From positions 7,071,501-7,135,500 of the forward strand of contig NC_084813.1 of NCBI RefSeq assembly GCF_963583255.1: a stretch of DNA of 64,000 bases, given 5' to 3'. This DNA comes from Pyrus communis (lineage: Eukaryota > Streptophyta > Magnoliopsida > Rosales > Rosaceae). Under the pieces are notes generated by a model that ran no database searches, was not told the DNA's origin, and saw only the letters and a list, made by a program, of their open reading frames with translations. The translations under genes were made by a program, and so were the position numbers. This document shows positions 1 to 10,493 of the stretch, piece after piece. Position 1 is the first letter of the stretch. The number at the start of each line of letters is the position of its first letter.

Positions 1-217
1 AAAAATTGCTTTTTTAATAAGCACCACAACGCCATACCGCCCCTTAACATTGTTCGCTGTCGACTCTTAACTGCAGTTTTTTATTTTTATTCTTGTTAAA
101 CGATAGATTTATTAAATTAAATATTAAATTAGAGAGTTGATCGAGTTCGATATGGTGTAAGGACAACAATCAAGTAGTGCAGCTTTTTAGCGGTAACTGA
201 AAATTTTCAAAGCAAAA

Positions 218-228
218 TCCCGCGAAAA
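218..228 (-). promoter_or_regulatory. E2F-like element upstream of PSF1
   Basis: Read on the minus strand, this stretch contains TTTCGCGG, which fits the E2F consensus WTTSSCSS. It lies about 100 bp before the pyrimidine-rich 5' leader of the PSF1 gene. E2F sites are a known hallmark of S-phase replication genes in plants. Functional use here is inference. Confidence 0.5.
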
Positions 229-1213
229 CTCCAGCAACCCAAAACAGATAAAGATTTCAAAAAACATTGTTTTCGGAAACTCATTTCCAGAAACAGAGTC
301 GCCGTCCCGTCGTCTTCCTCAGCCTCCCTCAGTCGGCATCTTCCGAATTCAGAGATACCTTCTCCCAGACTCGCGCTCTCGTCTCTCCTATTGCTTCCTA
401 TCTAGGTGCAAAACTGTAAATCTTGATTGTCCATTGTTGGGATAGCCATTCCACCAGGTACTCTTCTTCTCTCTTGCTCTTGGTAGCGGGCACTTTTTTT
501 ATTATTATTCTTTATTCAACTCATAAGTTAGGGTTGGTTGTGATTTGGGGATTTTGATGAAATTAGGGCCGTGATTTCGGATTTTTTTTTGTTGAAATTA
601 GGGCTGTGATTTGAGAATTTTTTATTTTTTTTTTAAAGTAAGGGCTGTCATATGTGAAGGTTTCGTTGGTACGGGTTGCGATTGTTGCAATTATGTTTTA
701 TTGGTAATTTGGCGGATTCAATTTTCATTCTTTTTGTTACCCAGTGTTGAACTGGGAACATGATGAAGGCTTCTCAATTTTATTTATTTTTATAATTCAA
801 TTGATAAATGGAGTTTAATAGGTGTGGTTGCTTACCAGATTATTAACTCCATTAACACCAATTTGGCATAGTTACTGATAATTAATTTTTAATTTTTGAT
901 GTTGCATATTAATGAAAATGCATTTGCACCGTCAGATCTTGTTTAGATTTGTGTTATTTAGTTCGATTGTATCTATCTTTTATAATTTGGGAAATTCTGA
1001 AAGAAAAAAAAAGGAAGAATCATTCAAAGTTTCTATAGACTTGTATGAATCTCCGCCTTTTGAGGGTTTTTGGCCGGGGTTAATATTGGGTACTTTAGGG
1101 TCTCAATTTTCTGTGCGTAAGCTGTTTGATCTAATGTTTTGTTGAATGTAGGTTTATAAGGAACATTTATTTTGGATCCTGGGGTAGGGTTGGCCTTTTT
1201 TGGATTTTCGAAG

Positions 1214-3685
1214 ATGTATGGGACAAATGCCATCCAACTGGTCAAAGAAATTGCAAATGGCGAGAAGGGGCAGCTCACGGCTTTCAGTGTAAGAGAGAAC
1301 CATCTTGTTTCTCATTTTGACCTGCCATAAATCTGTCTGTTTTTTTCTATGTATTCTCTTATTTGATATATGTTACTATCATCTTGTAGAGTAATCTGTT
1401 CAAGGATGTAATTGCAGAATGTAGTCAACATTATGAAGATCTTCAAAAGTCGTTAAGGTAACGTGATATTGCAGTTATTGATTGTGTGTTTTCTTTTCTT
1501 TTTTCACATTCAGATTTGTTGTTTCTATTCCATAGCAGCAAATTACATGCTTCATCTCACCTTGGATGATGAAGCTGTACAACTTAACTGCTGAAATTCT
1601 TCTAATGTAAAATAAAATTGATGTGCTATTATGAAATTAGGGGAATGGATCCAAATCAATCCCAAGAATCTGCTTGAAATCTGTCTCAGTGATCTAAGAA
1701 GTTTCTCATTCTTGAGTTGAAATATAAATTGCTCAGGCTTCATGTTTTTTTCGTCATAACTTTTGACTTTTCAAAAATAAGATAGGTACTACTACAAAAT
1801 AAATAAAAGTGCATGAGAGTTGCAGATACACTGGACCGTATGTATCTGTGCTTATAGTGCCTCAGTGCTTGTTTTACTGCCTTAAGTCTTAAATTAGAGA
1901 TCATGATACCAGGGTTTTCCTTGCAATTCATTTGATCATTTCACTGTTTTTTGGTTGGTGTATATACCTTTCGAGCCATACTTTTACGCTTTTCGGCTTG
2001 GACATAGGCAGTCCCAAGATTCAGTGTTGGATTAATAATCATCATGTGACGGGCATTTTTATTTTGGGAACTACCAGCTAACACGTATTGACCAAGTCTA
2101 AAACCGTGCATCTTGTTTTGCTTTATGTCTAAACTTCCATAAACCCTGCTTTATCTTTTTGCTTGTATTCTTAGTCAACTTATATGACCTGATGTTGCAA
2201 CAGGAAAATGCAGGAAGCAGGAATAGATTTCCAAACTCAAAATGAGGACCACTATGGTTTCCTCATCCACCACCTTTCTTTACTTCGCAATAAACGTTGC
2301 TTAATGACTTACATGTAATTTTTTGTTTCCTTGTTGTGCTATCATATAATTATATGTTTCTTTTTAATCGGTACGCCTTATGTAAATGATCTTTAATCAG
2401 CTTTTGTTGTACATGATTCTCATAACCATTCAGGCACAGCCGAGCAGAAATGTTACGGAATCTCATATGGAAGGTGGGCTATGAAATTCCAGAAGAAATT
2501 GAAGAGAAGCTTAATCACACAGAGAAAGAGTACTTTAAGAAACATTCAGAGGCTTTAAGATCATACATGTCGAGAGTGGAACTCCATTTGGATATGGTAA
2601 TCTCTCTCTACACTTGCAGTTATACTTCATAGTATAATAAACTGATAAGTTTGGAAGTCTCTCTTTGATACTTGAATATTCATGTGAATTAATTTTGAAA
2701 CTTGAGCAAGATGACTGTTGGTTGTTAATGACTAGAAAGTTGTATACTTTCAATTGACTGGCACATTGGAGTCGCTTTTAATGAAATTTTTTGGAGAAAC
2801 TTGCTTGACTGTTGCTTATTAATGAGAAGCTCTTTGCTCTATAAACTTAAGACAAGTATCTTGCTTCTTAAATGGGTAGGTTTCGAACCTTTGGCTTTCA
2901 TTCTGTAACGTTGGAATTATTCTGATGATAATGCTAATAGCTTCAGTGAATAGCACTGGTAAACCCTTTCTTCTGATCACGTAAGCAGAACTTAGACGTA
3001 CCAAATTCTCGAATTTTTAAAATTCAGTGACATTTCTTTTATCTTTTCCGTTCACAATGGGAAACCCTGGAGAAAAATGTAAAGAATATTTTTGAGAGTA
3101 ACCAAACATGATAGGAGAAAGCCAAAATTTTGAAATCGGTCCTAGTATCTGGAGTTATGAATCATAGTATTATCTGCAGTTGGAGAAGCAAAACCCTTGT
3201 TGTAAAGTACGATGAAACAATGGACATTGTCATCTTGGCTGCCGAGTTGCATATGAGTGGATTTTTAATTGTAAGGTTCATATATCGAGTATTGGTGTGG
3301 GGTGAGCAATACATTGGGTAGATGCCCTATGGGTGTGCTAACAGAGGAAAAATCCTCGCCCTTGTTTCGCTACATCTTGTGAGGAAAGATCCTCATTCTG
3401 ATTTCTTGTGTTTGCCAGGATATGGTGCCCCCGAAAGACCCCTACATCAAGGTGAGAGTCCTCGACGACATGGGCGAAGTACAATTACCTAGCTTCAACA
3501 CGGCCAATTTTGCTCAGCACTCGATGCATTTTCTCAAACGAACTGATGCTGAGAAGTACATCTCACTGGTATGTTTAATTAACCGCTCGCTTGAAACTCG
3601 ATCCAATTTGGTTTGGTAAATTCTAGCTAGCTTTCTAACTTGTATCCTCCACTAACAGGGGAAGATGGAGGAGCTCACAGGGTGA
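1214..3685 (+). CDS. PSF1: GINS complex subunit PSF1 (DNA replication)
   Basis: This gene encodes the PSF1 subunit of the nuclear GINS complex, which joins CDC45 and MCM2-7 in the replicative helicase. I read six coding exons: 1214-1288, 1390-1457, 2204-2314, 2434-2596, 3419-3568 and 3659-3685. All junctions are GT-AG and the frame stays open for 197 residues, close to the ~200 usual for plant PSF1. Family hallmarks are MYGTNAIQLVKE at the start, HLSLLRNKRCLMTYM in the middle, VPPKDPYIKVRVLDD, and HSMHFLKRTDAEKYISLG running into the end MEELTG. A 5' UTR intron probably runs from 458 to 1151, with the leader exon ending in CCACCAG and resuming at GTTTATAAGG. The start is the first ATG after that junction and matches the family N-terminus. 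An E2F-like site upstream suits S-phase expression. Identity is secure; exon edges were set by eye. Confidence 0.93.
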
Positions 3686-4299
3686 TTTTACTGGCACGAC
3701 CTGCCAAACCATTCTTTCTCGGACTCTATATATTGTATGACGTTTGGTCTGTGGCTATATTGATAATTTTATTCCTAGTTTTTCTTAATAATGTCGCTTT
3801 GTTAGCGAATTCAAATTTTATTTTCTAGATCGATACTTCAATCTCAATTAAAAAAATCGGTACGAGGATTCTGGGCGCGAAATTGAATGTTATGCAGATC
3901 TAAATGCACAAAGATGAAAAAAAAAACAAAATAAAAATAGTACAAGTGTATATACCAAAACGAATAAAATCCTTTATTTATTACTATCATTGTAAATGAT
4001 ACATCAAAGATTAAGAAGTGTGAAAAAAGGGAGCAAAAGAGCATCAAACGACTGCATTCTCATAGCCTAGTCAAGAGAAATTTATCCTTCGTTAGTTTAC
4101 TCAACAAGTTAGCTTGCACATGCTTAAATGTGATTCCCCATCATGTACAGAACAAAGTATGCATGAGCGAGTCCCAAATCTACAGATTGAAATTGAGTTA
4201 AAAACTTTTTTCGGTACAAGAGGGCTCGGTATAGTGGCTTTCACTCTAACAAGGCGGTAGCCTTCTCCGTTCGAAGTTGGGTGCCTACTCAACTCAGGG

Positions 4300-4880
4300 C
4301 GGTTTTTTTTTTATTCTTTTGGCCGTGTCCACACTTTTTTGATCTTAATGTGTACTAGTAGCTGGGGGGTATAGGTATGGATTGTTGTGTACTAGTAACT
4401 GGGATTTAATTTAAAGTGTGGCAGCTTAACGCTTACAGCTACGGCGGTTTTCACACGTCCCCGATAGGTAGCCTTCTCTACACCTCACCCTCTCGTATAT
4501 CTCTATGTCTTATTTAATTACTAGGGTTTTTAAAAAGGCAGACGTAGAACTCGCTTATATACACTTGGTGAAGCGATACATGATAGGAAATCTGAAGGGT
4601 CATGCAAGATAGCTAACTGAGCGAGCAAACTAACAGAGCTTACGTAAACTTGACTAAATCCGAAAACTGCATGCGTTTGTACGACCAGCCTACAACAAAA
4701 CCTTCTAGTTTCGAAACGTGGTGATATCCTATGATTTCTAGTTTTGTTGTTTACCGAAATGTTTAAAAAAAATAGAAAGTCAGGTCAAAACCTGTGTTAA
4801 GAAAAACAAGAAGCCAAGAAAAAGAAGAAAGAGAAACCGAGCAAACATGAAGCCAAGAGAACAAGAAAGAGAAAGAAACT
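4300..4880. other. Intergenic region, no gene seen
   Basis: I see AT-rich sequence with short direct echoes (for example GTGTACTAGTA near 4350 and 4390) and a purine-rich run near 4800-4880. No coding pattern or clear transposon ends are visible. Confidence 0.5.
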
Positions 4881-4885
4881 TGCCA

Positions 4886-5164
4886 TCAACCGTTGTTGGC
4901 CATTGACATGACCGACAGAGGGCTGGGCCGGGACTGGAAGGTGTCGATTCTTCTTTTGTCCTGTGTGGAAGGACGAGGAAAAGCGGCGGCCAAGAACCTC
5001 TTGACCCACCCGCTCTGTTGGAATGGCGACGATGGTATGGACAGCTTATTTGAGTTTGCTGAAGTTTTCTTGATTGCAGCACTCCGGTGATACCGGCAGC
5101 GGAATGCTTCAGGGTGGGTAGACGGCGAACAAGGGCAAGTTCTGCTAACCGGAGTGCTCGACAT
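4886..5164 (-). CDS. Hypothetical small Ser/Arg-rich protein
   Basis: A minus-strand reading frame of 92 codons begins MSSTPVSRTCPCS. It is rich in Ser, Arg, Pro and Lys, with almost no acidic residues in its first 60 positions, as in plant organelle-targeting presequences. A weak resemblance to small plant mitochondrial proteins of the NFD6 type (FRCR, then AIKK, then KLSIPSSP) comes from memory only. The frame ends at a TGA just after a possible GT splice donor, so a further exon could exist downstream. No promoter or partner gene is evident. It could also be chance coding potential in a GC-richer patch. Confidence 0.3.
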   Translation of the reverse strand: MSSTPVSRTCPCSPSTHPEAFRCRYHRSAAIKKTSANSNKLSIPSSPFQQSGWVKRFLAAAFPRPSTQDKRRIDTFQSRPSPLSVMSMANNG

Positions 5165-5594
5165 TGTTTAGAGTAGTTTGATGGTAGGATGGAGAGAACA
5201 CTGTGCGTCCTTGTATAGGTTCAGTGTGCGTCCTAATCCGTAGTCGGTTTAATAAAAACGAGGGATGTTAATCCTGATGGAATATGGTTTTCCCAATTTC
5301 ACTAGGATTAGGAAGGGTGCATTGGTAATTTCCAAGACACTAAAATAAAACCTAATTTTTCATACTTCTGTTAAAATATAACAGGAAAAGTTAGAAATAT
5401 AACCTTTACTAGGGACATGAGAGAAGCGGGTGCAAGATATCACACTGTTTAGTTTCGTAACTATGACACAAAAGATTGCAGGAAAAGAGAGCTTTGACTT
5501 CTTTTCTTTTCTGTGTATTGTAATCACACACGGAGTGCTCTTTATATAGAGCCACGTCTGTGACAAACCAAAAAGTAAAATAATTGCTCTTTTT

Positions 5595-5725
5595 GAAAAC
5601 TTCACATAATAATAATCACACTATTGTGACTTTTCTGAAAGCATCACATAATAACAATTACATTACTGTGACCTTTTTGAAATCATCACATAATAACAAT
5701 CACATTCTCACAAACACGTTACAAT
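5595..5725. repeat. Imperfect tandem repeat, ~55-bp unit
   Basis: Three decayed units share the core CATCACATAATAACAATYACATT followed by TGTGACCTTTTTGAAA-like sequence. They lie immediately before the pararetrovirus-like coding fragment and may belong to it, though that link is inferred only from position. Confidence 0.6.
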
Positions 5726-5788
5726 TGTAAGTTCTAAAAAGTTTATTTTCTAAGATTTCGGTTTTGGCCTTTCTACCAAGCATAACAA

Positions 5789-6300
5789 GTGTTCATAGAT
5801 ATTTCTGATAATACCGAACAAGTGTTCATCGATATTTCTGATAATGCCGATGTCGAGTCAGTTTATAGTATTTACTCAAGTGAAGATCAAGAAATTTCAC
5901 TTAATTCTTCAGATGACGAATCTTCTTCAGAAGATGACACTATAAATCTTCTAAATGACATAACCCAATTTACTATATAATGAACAACTGTATTCATCAA
6001 TTTACAAGATACTCGGACTTTATGATAGATAGGTGCAGTAAATGTAGATATTTCCCAGATAAAAGAAACAAAGTAAAATGTTTAAAGTGTACTGACATAA
6101 GACATATAAAATGTTCTGATTATGAAGAGGAACGATCTCAAGAAAGAATTTTAGAAAAAGAAAAACATTCTTCCAGTCTATCATAGAAACATTTAGAACT
6201 CGATTTAAGAGAAGAAAAACTTAAAAATAGGAATATAGTACTTCAGATTCAGGAATTAGAATATCTAATAAAAAATGATAGGGTGAGACGTACTTCCATT
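5789..6300 (+). pseudogene. Degenerate pararetrovirus-like coding fragment (Cys-rich)
   Basis: Two consecutive frames, 5789-5980 and 5980-6186, abut at a TAATG overlap. The first is a short, very acidic Ser/Asp/Glu-rich segment with a duplicated ~30-bp motif (FIDISDN twice). The second carries a Cys cluster, CSKC then about eleven residues then CLKC, and then a Lys/Glu-rich stretch that continues past a TAG at about 6184 as a probable coiled coil (LREEKLKN, IQELEYLIKN). Acidic plus Cys-rich plus basic segments recall the coat-protein region of Caulimoviridae polyproteins, but the match is not decisive. The adjacent movement-protein remnant supports a pararetroviral origin. The fragment is broken and clearly not a working gene. 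Confidence 0.45.
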
Positions 6301-6505
6301 CTTTAGTTTTTACGGAATAAGTTAAAGAATTAGTACCTCTATTCTTCAAGGTCGTCCTCATATTGTTCTTCTTATTTCTAGGGTGAGACGTACTTCCATT
6401 CCTTAGTTTTTATGAAATAAGCTAAAGAACTAGTACTTCTATTCTTCAAGGTCATCCTCATATTATCCTCGTATTACTCTTCAAGGTCATCCTCATATTA
6501 TTCTT
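6282..6505. repeat. ~100-bp tandem duplication plus partial third unit
   Basis: The segment starting GGGTGAGACGTACTTCCATT at about 6281 recurs at about 6381 with few differences. The sub-block TCTTCAAGGTCRTCCTCATATT then recurs once more at about 6477. The array sits exactly between the plus-strand Cys-rich fragment and the minus-strand movement-protein fragment. Confidence 0.8.
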
Positions 6506-6507
6506 CT

Positions 6508-7170
6508 CTACATATCTGCCTTTTTTGCTTTTAGGACAGAAATTCCTCTACTTCCAAAAATTTCTAAATTCTTGTTTAAATCTAATTTTGTTCTAATACT
6601 ACTATTTACTTGTAACTTTCCAATAAATCCTACACAAAGTAACAAGTTATCTTTATTTTCTATCATTTCATAACTCGTAGATTTTACTGTTATCTGAATA
6701 TCTTTATAAAAATCTTTGAAGGGAATCATGAAGCCAGGTTGGCAATAAACTACTCTAGCATTCTCAGACATACTTATTTCCATCATTCCTATTGTGGCAG
6801 CGTCTAACTTTTTATGTCTAGTATCAAGTATACTTATTAAAACTTTAACACCTAATTGTGGTCTGGTTAAACTCTTAACTCCTACCACCATTATTCCTAA
6901 ATGTATTAGATTATATTTCTTATCTAATTTTATTATAAGATTCTCTTGTGATTAAATTAATTCTGCTTACGTCTTGTTTGTTTACTACTCGTACAATTTG
7001 TTCTTGATAGTGACTATAAAGTTTACTTTCACTAAACCATTCTCCGTTCTTATGTAGGTTTTTTGGATTTAACAAATGTAGAGTATTATTTCTAAAAGCT
7101 TATGCTTCTCTTTCAGTATCTACTTCTTCTTCTATTCTTATTAATTCTTTTCCTTTAGTATTATTTTGAA
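6508..7170 (-). pseudogene. Caulimovirid movement-protein remnant (endogenous pararetrovirus)
   Basis: The minus-strand frame 6891-6508 (127 codons) shows the core of a 30K-type movement protein of Caulimoviridae. It reads VLISILDTRH, then an ATIGMMEISMS block, then VVYCQPGFMIPFKDFYKDIQI, and then LLLCVGFIGKL. Upstream on the same strand (about 7080-6930) another frame continues with NGEWFSESKLYSHYQEQ, the type of N-terminal region found in this family, so the remnant spans at least 6508-7100 with frame breaks. These proteins widen plasmodesmata during virus movement. Here the copy is a broken chromosomal relic with stops and shifts. The genus cannot be settled from this piece. Confidence 0.7.
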
Positions 7171-7243
7171 AAATTCGTCTAAACATATTATTATTATTTT
7201 CTTTAACATAACTAGAGTTAGTTCTTACTAATGCCCCCACACC

Positions 7244-7780
7244 TGTTGGGTAAAAAGTACAAAATTACCCTCAAGACACACCAGGAGTCTCATGCACATG
7301 CACCAGACAATAACGACTCAATCAATGAAGAGTCAAATGTGATCAAAATGATATTTATTCAAATCCCTCTCATCACTCCTCATCAAATCATTATTCAAAA
7401 GGTAACTCCTAAATTTCCTATTTAATTTAGGATTAATTGTCATATTAATTGTAAGATATTATTTCACATAGTATCTTGCAATTATTCACCCAATTACACC
7501 GTATATGGCTGGACACTATTCTCCAAATAGGGTCGGCCACTCCCCTATAAATAGCCCTATTATCCCACTAAAAAGCTAAGCCAATTGCTACCTAGAAACT
7601 CCTAATCACATTCGTTTCAGAATTCTAACTTTGGCATCGGAGATTCTTCGGCTAAAGCCCCTCGGTCCCCACCATTCATCGTGGGCGCGTGAGGCTTTTG
7701 GCGTTAATCTAAAGTGTTATTATTTTGCAGGTGCATTTTCGTCAAAAAAGAAGACGGCGAAAATTTGCATCCACAACCAC
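7244..7780 (+). mobile_element. Probable degenerate LTR (solo or truncated)
   Basis: The block starts TGTTGGGTAAAAAG, has a TATA-like CTATAAATAG near 7545, and then the GGCATCGGAGATTCTTCGG / GTGGGCGCGTGAGGC / TTGCAGGTGC series. These words are typical of R-U5 regions in some eudicot Gypsy (Tat-type) LTRs. It ends near GCATCCACAACCA. I see no matching target-site duplication, primer-binding site or second copy, so the boundaries are approximate. Because it abuts the movement-protein remnant it could instead be pararetroviral promoter sequence. Confidence 0.4.
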
Positions 7781-8384
7781 ATCTTTGCGCTAGTAGCACT
7801 CCAAATCATAAGACTACTGAAAAAGAAGAATTTGTGATTTTAGTTAATTAATTTTTTAAATGAATGTATAAGTGGATTCCACATGTCAAAATGCGAGTGA
7901 AAAAGAAACAAAGAAAAAAGGTAAACGGGGAAGGTAGTTAGCATTTCTTTTATTTTACTCCCTCCTCATTTTGATAAGGACATTTTCATAACTTTGGTTC
8001 ATGGTTAATACATAGTAGTGTGGGTGCGGGTCGAGTTGGGTTCATTTTTTTGTGGATCCAGATTCTAATTGTTTTTGTAAATGAGTTCGACCCAGTCTAG
8101 GTTTATGTAATTTTATTGGTGGAACCATCTCATTTGAATCCGATTGATAGCGTTCGGTTCTTACGGGTAAAATGGATTTGTTTTCAATCCCATGTCGTAC
8201 AACAACATAAAAGAATCTCCATGTGTTTCCGTTACAAAATAATTACGTCTAACAAAGTCAATATTGAAAAATTCTAAAGGAAATGAAAACTCCATAAGTT
8301 CAAGAAACCAAACTACTAAAGTCACTTTGTTGCTTAAATAAATAAATCAAAGAAATGCCTAAATCACTGTGAGAGAGAGAAAAT

Positions 8385-8616
8385 GCTCGTTTGGAAGTAC
8401 TTTTAAAATGATTGAAAGCGCTTTTGGTGCAATTGACTTTGGGTTCCAAAAGCACTTTAAGTGCTTCTTTGGAAGAAGCACCCGGTATGTGCTTTTTACA
8501 AGAAGCACTTAAAGTGTTTTTTCATGATCCACTTAGATCTTAACTAAGGATTGGTGCAAAAAACATTTTCACTAAAAACGGTTTTAGTTATTTTTTAAGC
8601 ACTTTCAAATAAGCCC
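8385..8616. mobile_element. MITE with AAGTGCTTTT-type inverted repeats
   Basis: A 230-bp AT-rich element begins GCTCGTTTGGAAGTACTTTTAAAATG and ends in the imperfect inverse (TTTTTAAGCACTTTCAAATAAGCCC). Its interior is filled with alternating AAGCACTT/AAGTGCTT words. Elements of this pattern are very common in apple and pear genomes and are usually classed as hAT-like MITEs. No coding capacity. Confidence 0.75.
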
Positions 8617-8671
8617 AAAGAGAAAGAGAGAGTGAGTTTAGAGTATTGATAGAGTGACATTGACGGTAAGG

Positions 8672-8701
8672 TTTAGTGAAAAAAAAAAAAAAAAAAAAAA
8701 A
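8672..8701. repeat. Poly-A tract
   Basis: A run of about 23 A residues follows GGTTTAGTGAA. It could be a retroposon tail but no source sequence is recognisable. Confidence 0.7.
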
Positions 8702-8857
8702 GCAAAAACTTGTTTGTGTGAAATTAGTTTAATGCCCATCTTTTTTTATTTTTTTTTCTTTTCTAATATTTTGTTTCAATTATGTATAAAAAACTATAAT
8801 AGTAATTTTCTTGGATTTTGATTGACAATCATGATTTTATTAATATATAGTTTAGAT

Positions 8858-8881
8858 GATTATTATTATTATTATTATTAT
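8858..8881. repeat. (ATT)n microsatellite
   Basis: About seven consecutive ATT units. Confidence 0.9.
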
Positions 8882-8966
8882 GAATACGGAACGTCTCATC
8901 AAAGGACCTAAACCCTAGACGTTACAACTTAACAGCCACAGCACGTGTGTATCACTATTAATTGAG

Positions 8967-9101
8967 GAATGCTACCACTTATTCCATTTTTAAGCCATAT
9001 TTGTATCATCTTTTTAATAGAGATATGGTCCACCAACACAGGTGTGTTTCGTCTCTATTAGAGAGATGATACAAATGTGGTATAGAAAATGAGTAATGCT
9101 A
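8967..9101. mobile_element. MITE A, ~50-bp terminal inverted repeats
   Basis: The left end GGAATGCTACCACTTATTCC and following CATATTTGTATCATCT are mirrored by AGATGATACAAATGTGGTAT and AATGAGTAATGCTA at the right end. The centre holds GAGATATGGTCCACCAACAC. A diverged relative lies at about 59306-59417. Confidence 0.75.
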
Positions 9102-9254
9102 GGTAGACCAAATTTGTATTCTAAATTTGCAAATCAAATAATGTATTACTGATAAGAACAAACATGTTAATCAACACTTAATCCAATCACCAACTTTCAT
9201 ATAATTAGTTTTACAAAATTTTGTGTACAAATTTAATCTTTCTAATATTACTCA
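9090..9254. mobile_element. MITE B abutting MITE A
   Basis: It runs from TGAGTAATGCTAGGTAGACC to CTTTCTAATATTACTCA, which are imperfect inverted repeats. It shares the GAGTAATGCTA junction with MITE A. A truncated relative with the words CAAATCAAATAAT and CATGTTAATCAACG lies in intron 1 of the ProDH gene at about 11189-11275. Confidence 0.7.
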
Positions 9255-9309
9255 TACAAAACGTGGTAAGAATATTATTTTTGTTATTTATTTTCTCTTC
9301 CTGTTCTTG

Positions 9310-9930
9310 TTTGATCTTTATGACTGAGTTCTCATCAAAGACAACCCACCCTCTGCCATCTTCCTTTTACCACCTTAGCCACCTCAACCTCCAATGATGT
9401 AGGAGGACTTACCCCAACATCCGACGGTTCTTCTCTAGCTAGCCCTCTTCCACCTCCCCCCACCTTTCTTTCCCTTCTGCCCTTCTGCCCCTGCTTTATC
9501 CAGCACCCCTCGCTGCAGTAGGAGCACACATGTGGAGGCTGCGTTAATTAAGACTAGCTAGCATACTCTATCCTTGCCTTCTTCTTTTCTTCCTTCGCAT
9601 TGCCATAGAGGAAGTCACAGTATCCTCCCTCCCCGCTTGTAGACTGCTTGCCCAACTCATTAGTCTTGCTGGGAGATGGTATTTTTGAGCTCTTCACTCT
9701 CTCTACTACTTCCCCCAACCTCCGTTTTCTGCATCTACATATCTCAAGCCCTATCTTTGAGGTGGGAGGTCCTCCCCCGACTTCACGGCGAGACGAGCCA
9801 TTTATCATTACGATAGCTGTCCCGTATGCCCTCTTCCACCCTCAAACTTCGGCTGTAAAAACGATCATTTGGCCTACTTCTTCTTCTGACTCACTAGGTC
9901 AGTCGCACTTATCTTTCTAAACCCTAATTT
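9310..9930. other. GC-richer intergenic patch with unsupported frames
   Basis: Overlapping short open frames occur on both strands (9335-9529 and 9554-9808 minus, 9648-9920 plus). None shows a recognisable domain, a conserved-looking start or convincing splice structure. The pyrimidine-rich composition explains the openness. It could be distal promoter DNA of the ProDH gene or an old gene fragment. Confidence 0.4.
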
Positions 9931-10074
9931 CTCGTTAAAAAACAAGGATCCTATTTTTCATGAGAGAAATATTCCACCAAAAAAAAAAAAAATAAAAGCA
10001 AAAACTATGCTACGTAAACAAAAGCAAAAACACACCGCACTTCCTACGTCGCACGTTACCATCGCGTGTAGCAC

Positions 10075-10080
10075 ACTCAT
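10075..10080 (+). promoter_or_regulatory. ACTCAT proline-response-type motif
   Basis: ACTCAT is the core proline/hypoosmolarity-responsive element described for Arabidopsis ProDH. This copy lies about 250 bp upstream of the TATA box of the ProDH gene here. Confidence 0.55.
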
Positions 10081-10171
10081 AATAAATCGCGTTAGCCAAG
10101 ACAGATCCCTTTCAAGCATCTAGCGATTCTATTGGTTCTTCTAACTTACAGCTTTATCCACTTCAACACGG

Positions 10172-10178
10172 ATGAGTC
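10172..10178 (-). promoter_or_regulatory. Inverted ACTCAT motif overlapping TGAGTCA
   Basis: ATGAGT, the reverse complement of ACTCAT, overlaps TGAGTCA, a GCN4/AP-1-type bZIP site. S1-group bZIP factors are known to act on Arabidopsis ProDH through ACTCAT, which makes this the best regulatory candidate in the promoter. Confidence 0.6.
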
Positions 10179-10326
10179 AGCATGCGGTGCCAATAAGCAC
10201 GAATGAACCAATCAAATCCATTGAGCCAGGTCAATAGTCAACCTTAATCAGTTTAACCCTGCTTAGCTTTTACCAAGTAGCTAGTTTTTTACCGAATCAC
10301 CGCCCGGTAAAAACTCTGAAACTGCC

Positions 10327-10333
10327 TATATAA
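10327..10333 (+). promoter_or_regulatory. TATA box of the ProDH gene
   Basis: TATATAA lies about 165 bp before the start codon and about 60 bp before a purine-rich leader, a good plant TATA context. Confidence 0.65.
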
Positions 10334-10387
10334 GTAACTGTAACAGTTCTAGCAACATCACAAACAAATATAGTAAAAAACTTTTCT

Positions 10388-10438
10388 TAGAGAGAGAGCG
10401 AGAGAGCGAGAGCGAAAGAGAGAGAGAGCGCTAGAGAG
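10388..10438. repeat. (GA)n microsatellite in the 5' UTR of ProDH
   Basis: An interrupted GA run (AGAGAGAGAGCGAGAGAGCG and onwards) lies between the TATA box and the start codon, so it should be transcribed. Length variation here could affect expression. Confidence 0.85.
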
Positions 10439-10493
10439 AATTGGAATTAGAAACAGAGAGCCAGAGAATTACTTGACAACCACCCACCGTTGA

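Noticed and set aside
912..1278. Frames around the PSF1 first exon on both strands
   Set aside because: They cross the 5' UTR intron and the first coding exon; PSF1 splicing explains the region.
4200..4300. A possible tRNA or SINE (B-box-like TTCGAACGG on the minus strand)
   Set aside because: No matching A box at proper distance, no cloverleaf and no poly-A or duplication.
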